Origin: Chloroflexota bacterium
GTDB taxonomy: Bacteria > Chloroflexota > Limnocylindria > P2-11E
Assembly: GCA_005889445.1 (NCBI GenBank)
Contig: VBGS01000113.1
Coordinates: 1-6,875 of the forward strand
Direction of reading: 5' to 3'
DNA length: 6,875 bases
Below are positions 5,579-6,875 of this stretch, one piece after another. Made by a program: the position numbers and the translations under genes. Every line of letters begins with the position of its first letter. The stretch's first letter is position 1. The notes beneath the pieces are model-generated. The model was not told the DNA's origin. It did not search any database and saw nothing but the letters and a program-made list of their open reading frames with translations.

Positions 5579-6691
5579 TCAGGGCGAACCCGTCGCGCCC
5601 CCGACCCTCACGATCGCCGCGTTCGCGGGCGCGTAGGTCATCGGATCGACGAGCACGCCGTTGGTGCGCGCCTCCCAGTGGACGTGCGGCCCGGTCGAGA
5701 CTCCGCTCGACCCGACCGCCGCGATGCGCTCGCCGGCCACGACCCGCTCGCCGAGCTCGACGTTCGTCGCGGAGAGGTGGTAGTCACAGGTCTCGAGGCC
5801 CCAGTCGAGAAGGACGCAGACGGCAAGCCCGCCGTCGCCGCGCCAGCCGACCCACGTCACCGTCCCAGAGCCGCTGGCCACCACCGGCGAACCGTACGGT
5901 GCCGCGATGTCCACGCCGGTGTGCGCCGCGGAGAACAGCTGCGTGACGACTCCGTTCGTCGGCCAGCCGACTCGCGGCGTGAGGACGCGTGGCGCCTCGT
6001 GCACGAGGAGGCGGAAGCCTGGATACCGCCCGTCCGGCATCGGCACGAGCAGCACCCGCCCGGGAGTGACGTCCTCGGGCTCGAAGACGACGCTGTTGAG
6101 CGCGCGGACGCGGTCCGGCTCGGCACCGTAGCGCGCGGCGATCTGCGCGATCGTGTCGCCTTCGTTGACGACGTAGATCGCCGCGTCGAGCGGCGGGACG
6201 ACGATGGACTCGCCGACGCGCAGCGCGGCCGTGTCCGACAGCCGGTTGTTGTACGCGAGCGTCTGCGGCGTGATCCCGTACTGCGCGGCGATCGACAGCA
6301 GCGTCTCGCCGGGGGCGACCACGTGCGCCTCGAGCGCCGGTGGATCATTGCGGACCGCGGTCATCGGCGCGGCGCGCGCGCGCAGAACCGGACGCGGTCG
6401 GTCGAGCGTCGGCACGAGCCGGGCCGCGTGGGCACGCTCGGGCAGGACGATCCCGGCGAGCCGGCCAAGATCGTCCCCGCTTGCGGCGACCGCGGACGGA
6501 CCGAGGCCGGCGACGACGATGCAGAGACCGATCCCCGCAGCCCTGCCCCACTCGCGCAGGTGCCCGCGGCTTCTCGGCCGTCGGCGCGGGGCCCGGAGGG
6601 TGATACCAAAAGCGATATCTGTAGATCGCGTGAACGCGATCCGCAGCTCCACGCGCTTGGTCTTGCGGCGCTTTCCCCCTTGGCGCTGCAT
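5579..6691 (-). CDS. Membrane-anchored LysM-LysM-M23 family metallopeptidase
   Basis: This is a 370-residue predicted peptidoglycan endopeptidase acting outside the membrane. Residues 1-49 are very rich in Arg and Lys. One hydrophobic segment (about 50-70) can serve as an uncleaved anchor or signal peptide. Two LysM glycan-binding domains follow (about 122-166 and 173-217; HVVAPGETLLSIAAQYGI and YVVNEGDTIAQIAARYGA). The M23 (LytM/peptidase M23) domain spans about 240-352. Its zinc and catalytic residues appear intact: H257-x3-D261 in HTGVD, H305 in YHLS, and H336-x-H338 in GPHVHWE. C292 and C302 could form an exported disulfide. M23 enzymes cleave peptide cross-links in the wall, so it may work in cell-wall turnover or division. 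The ATG at 6691 has no clear ribosome-binding site, and the unusually long basic tail makes an internal start (for example GTG at codon 14) possible. It lies 52 bp downstream of pcrA on the same strand. Confidence 0.94.
   Translation of the reverse strand: MQRQGGKRRKTKRVELRIAFTRSTDIAFGITLRAPRRRPRSRGHLREWGRAAGIGLCIVVAGLGPSAVAASGDDLGRLAGIVLPERAHAARLVPTLDRPRPVLRARAAPMTAVRNDPPALEAHVVAPGETLLSIAAQYGITPQTLAYNNRLSDTAALRVGESIVVPPLDAAIYVVNEGDTIAQIAARYGAEPDRVRALNSVVFEPEDVTPGRVLLVPMPDGRYPGFRLLVHEAPRVLTPRVGWPTNGVVTQLFSAAHTGVDIAAPYGSPVVASGSGTVTWVGWRGDGGLAVCVLLDWGLETCDYHLSATNVELGERVVAGERIAAVGSSGVSTGPHVHWEARTNGVLVDPMTYAPANAAIVRVGGATGSP
6624..6641. repeat. Perfect 7-bp inverted repeat with 4-nt loop
   Basis: GATCGCG-TGAA-CGCGATC forms a perfect short palindrome within the 5' part of the M23 peptidase gene (codons about 17-23). 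In messenger RNA it would fold into a stable tetraloop hairpin. It is not followed by a T-run on either strand, so it is not an intrinsic terminator. It may be a binding site, a structure affecting translation if the true start is downstream, or simple chance in GC-rich coding DNA. Confidence 0.4.
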
Positions 6692-6743
6692 GCGTGTCTT
6701 GCGGGCAAGCAGCGTGCCGGTCGTGCCTGCTGCGAGACGGCGG
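6692..6743. other. Intergenic gap between pcrA and the M23 peptidase gene
   Basis: This 52-bp gap separates two genes on the same strand. It contains only a weak 5-bp stem (GCAGC/GCTGC arms at 6709-6713 and 6729-6733) without a T-run. No recognisable promoter or ribosome-binding site is seen on the minus strand. The most economical reading is read-through from pcrA into the peptidase gene. Confidence 0.4.
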
Positions 6744-6875
6744 CTATGCCCTCGCTAGCTTGGCGAAGCTGGCCATGAGCTTTTTCACACCTTTGTCCGG
6801 AAACGCGACGGTGACTTCTTCGTCGTCGTCACGCGGAACGCTCGACACCACCATCCCCTCGCCCAGGGATGGATG
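6744..6875 (-). CDS. pcrA: UvrD/PcrA-type superfamily 1 DNA helicase, C-terminal fragment
   Basis: The gene enters from the right edge and only its last 43 codons are present, ending at TAG 6746-6744. The tail reads HPSLGEGMVVSS, then a charged acidic turn (RDDDEE), then EVTVAFPDKGVKKLMASF and a short AKLARA end. This is the pattern of the C-terminal Tudor-like region of PcrA/UvrD: H-P-x-F/L-G-E-G-x-V, then V-x-V-x-F, then G-x-K-x-L-x-x-x-x-A/F. In PcrA relatives this module contacts RNA polymerase and links the helicase to transcription-associated repair. The helicase motifs themselves would lie beyond the window. The distinction between the names pcrA and uvrD cannot be made here; the nearby ligA favours pcrA by synteny. 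The fragment is short, but the pattern is specific. Confidence 0.85.
   Translation of the reverse strand, partial: HPSLGEGMVVSSVPRDDDEEVTVAFPDKGVKKLMASFAKLARA

Noticed and set aside
5572..5640. Possible bidirectional terminator between PPOX and the M23 gene
   Set aside because: The gap is only 4 bp, and the surrounding GC-rich arms are short and imperfect with no T-tract.
6701..6740. Possible intrinsic terminator after pcrA
   Set aside because: Only a 5-bp stem can be formed and no T-run follows it on the minus strand.
5255..6778. Plus-strand open frame of 507 codons opposite the M23 peptidase gene
   Set aside because: It overlaps PPOX out of frame and runs antisense to a gene with intact LysM and M23 motifs. 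The translation is a low-complexity Arg/Asp/Ala mix, a common artefact of GC-rich DNA.
1..6875. Hidden mobile element, defence system, CRISPR array or RNA gene
   Set aside because: Nearly all bases are accounted for by ordinary genes. I found no direct repeats, transposase motifs, spacer-repeat pattern, or tRNA/rRNA-like sequence.

Overview
This is a compact, high-GC (roughly two-thirds G+C) chromosomal stretch with almost no non-coding DNA. It holds seven complete genes and two edge fragments, and the largest intergenic gap is about 50 bases. The genes are housekeeping or redox functions. I see no phage, transposon, CRISPR array, toxin-antitoxin pair, rRNA or tRNA. The Gram-positive-type diacylglycerol/undecaprenol kinase, the GatC start and the PcrA-type helicase tail suggest a high-GC Terrabacteria-type organism. 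A Chloroflexota-like lineage is my best guess, but it rests on general resemblance only.

Layout, left to right. On the minus strand are the first 20 codons of gatC (1-60), preceded by a dgkA-family kinase (71-430). Diverging from these on the plus strand are msrB (482-889) and a DUF2236/MpaB-like putative haem oxygenase (892-1740), separated by only 2 nt. The DUF2236 gene overlaps tail-to-tail by 46 bp with a minus-strand AAA+ ATPase carrying an N-terminal winged-helix region (1695-3041). Upstream of that ATPase, on the same strand, is a full-length NAD+-dependent DNA ligase, ligA (3080-5110). Diverging from ligA across 26 bp is a small PPOX/flavin-reductase-like split-barrel protein (5137-5574). 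It converges at 4 bp with a minus-strand membrane-anchored LysM-LysM-M23 endopeptidase (5579-6691). The window ends in the last 43 codons of a UvrD/PcrA helicase (6744-6875, minus).

Read on the minus strand the order is pcrA - M23 peptidase - (PPOX) - ligA - AAA+ ATPase - (DUF2236, msrB) - dgkA - gatC. This looks like the pcrA-ligA-gatC neighbourhood known from Firmicutes such as Bacillus subtilis, opened up by cell-envelope genes and by two plus-strand oxidoreductase units. DNA repair (PcrA, LigA), envelope maintenance (M23, Dgk) and oxidative-damage or redox functions (MsrB, PPOX, DUF2236) are interleaved, but nothing here shows that they act as one pathway. The least understood gene is the winged-helix AAA+ ATPase. 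I do not see strong evidence for a previously undescribed system.
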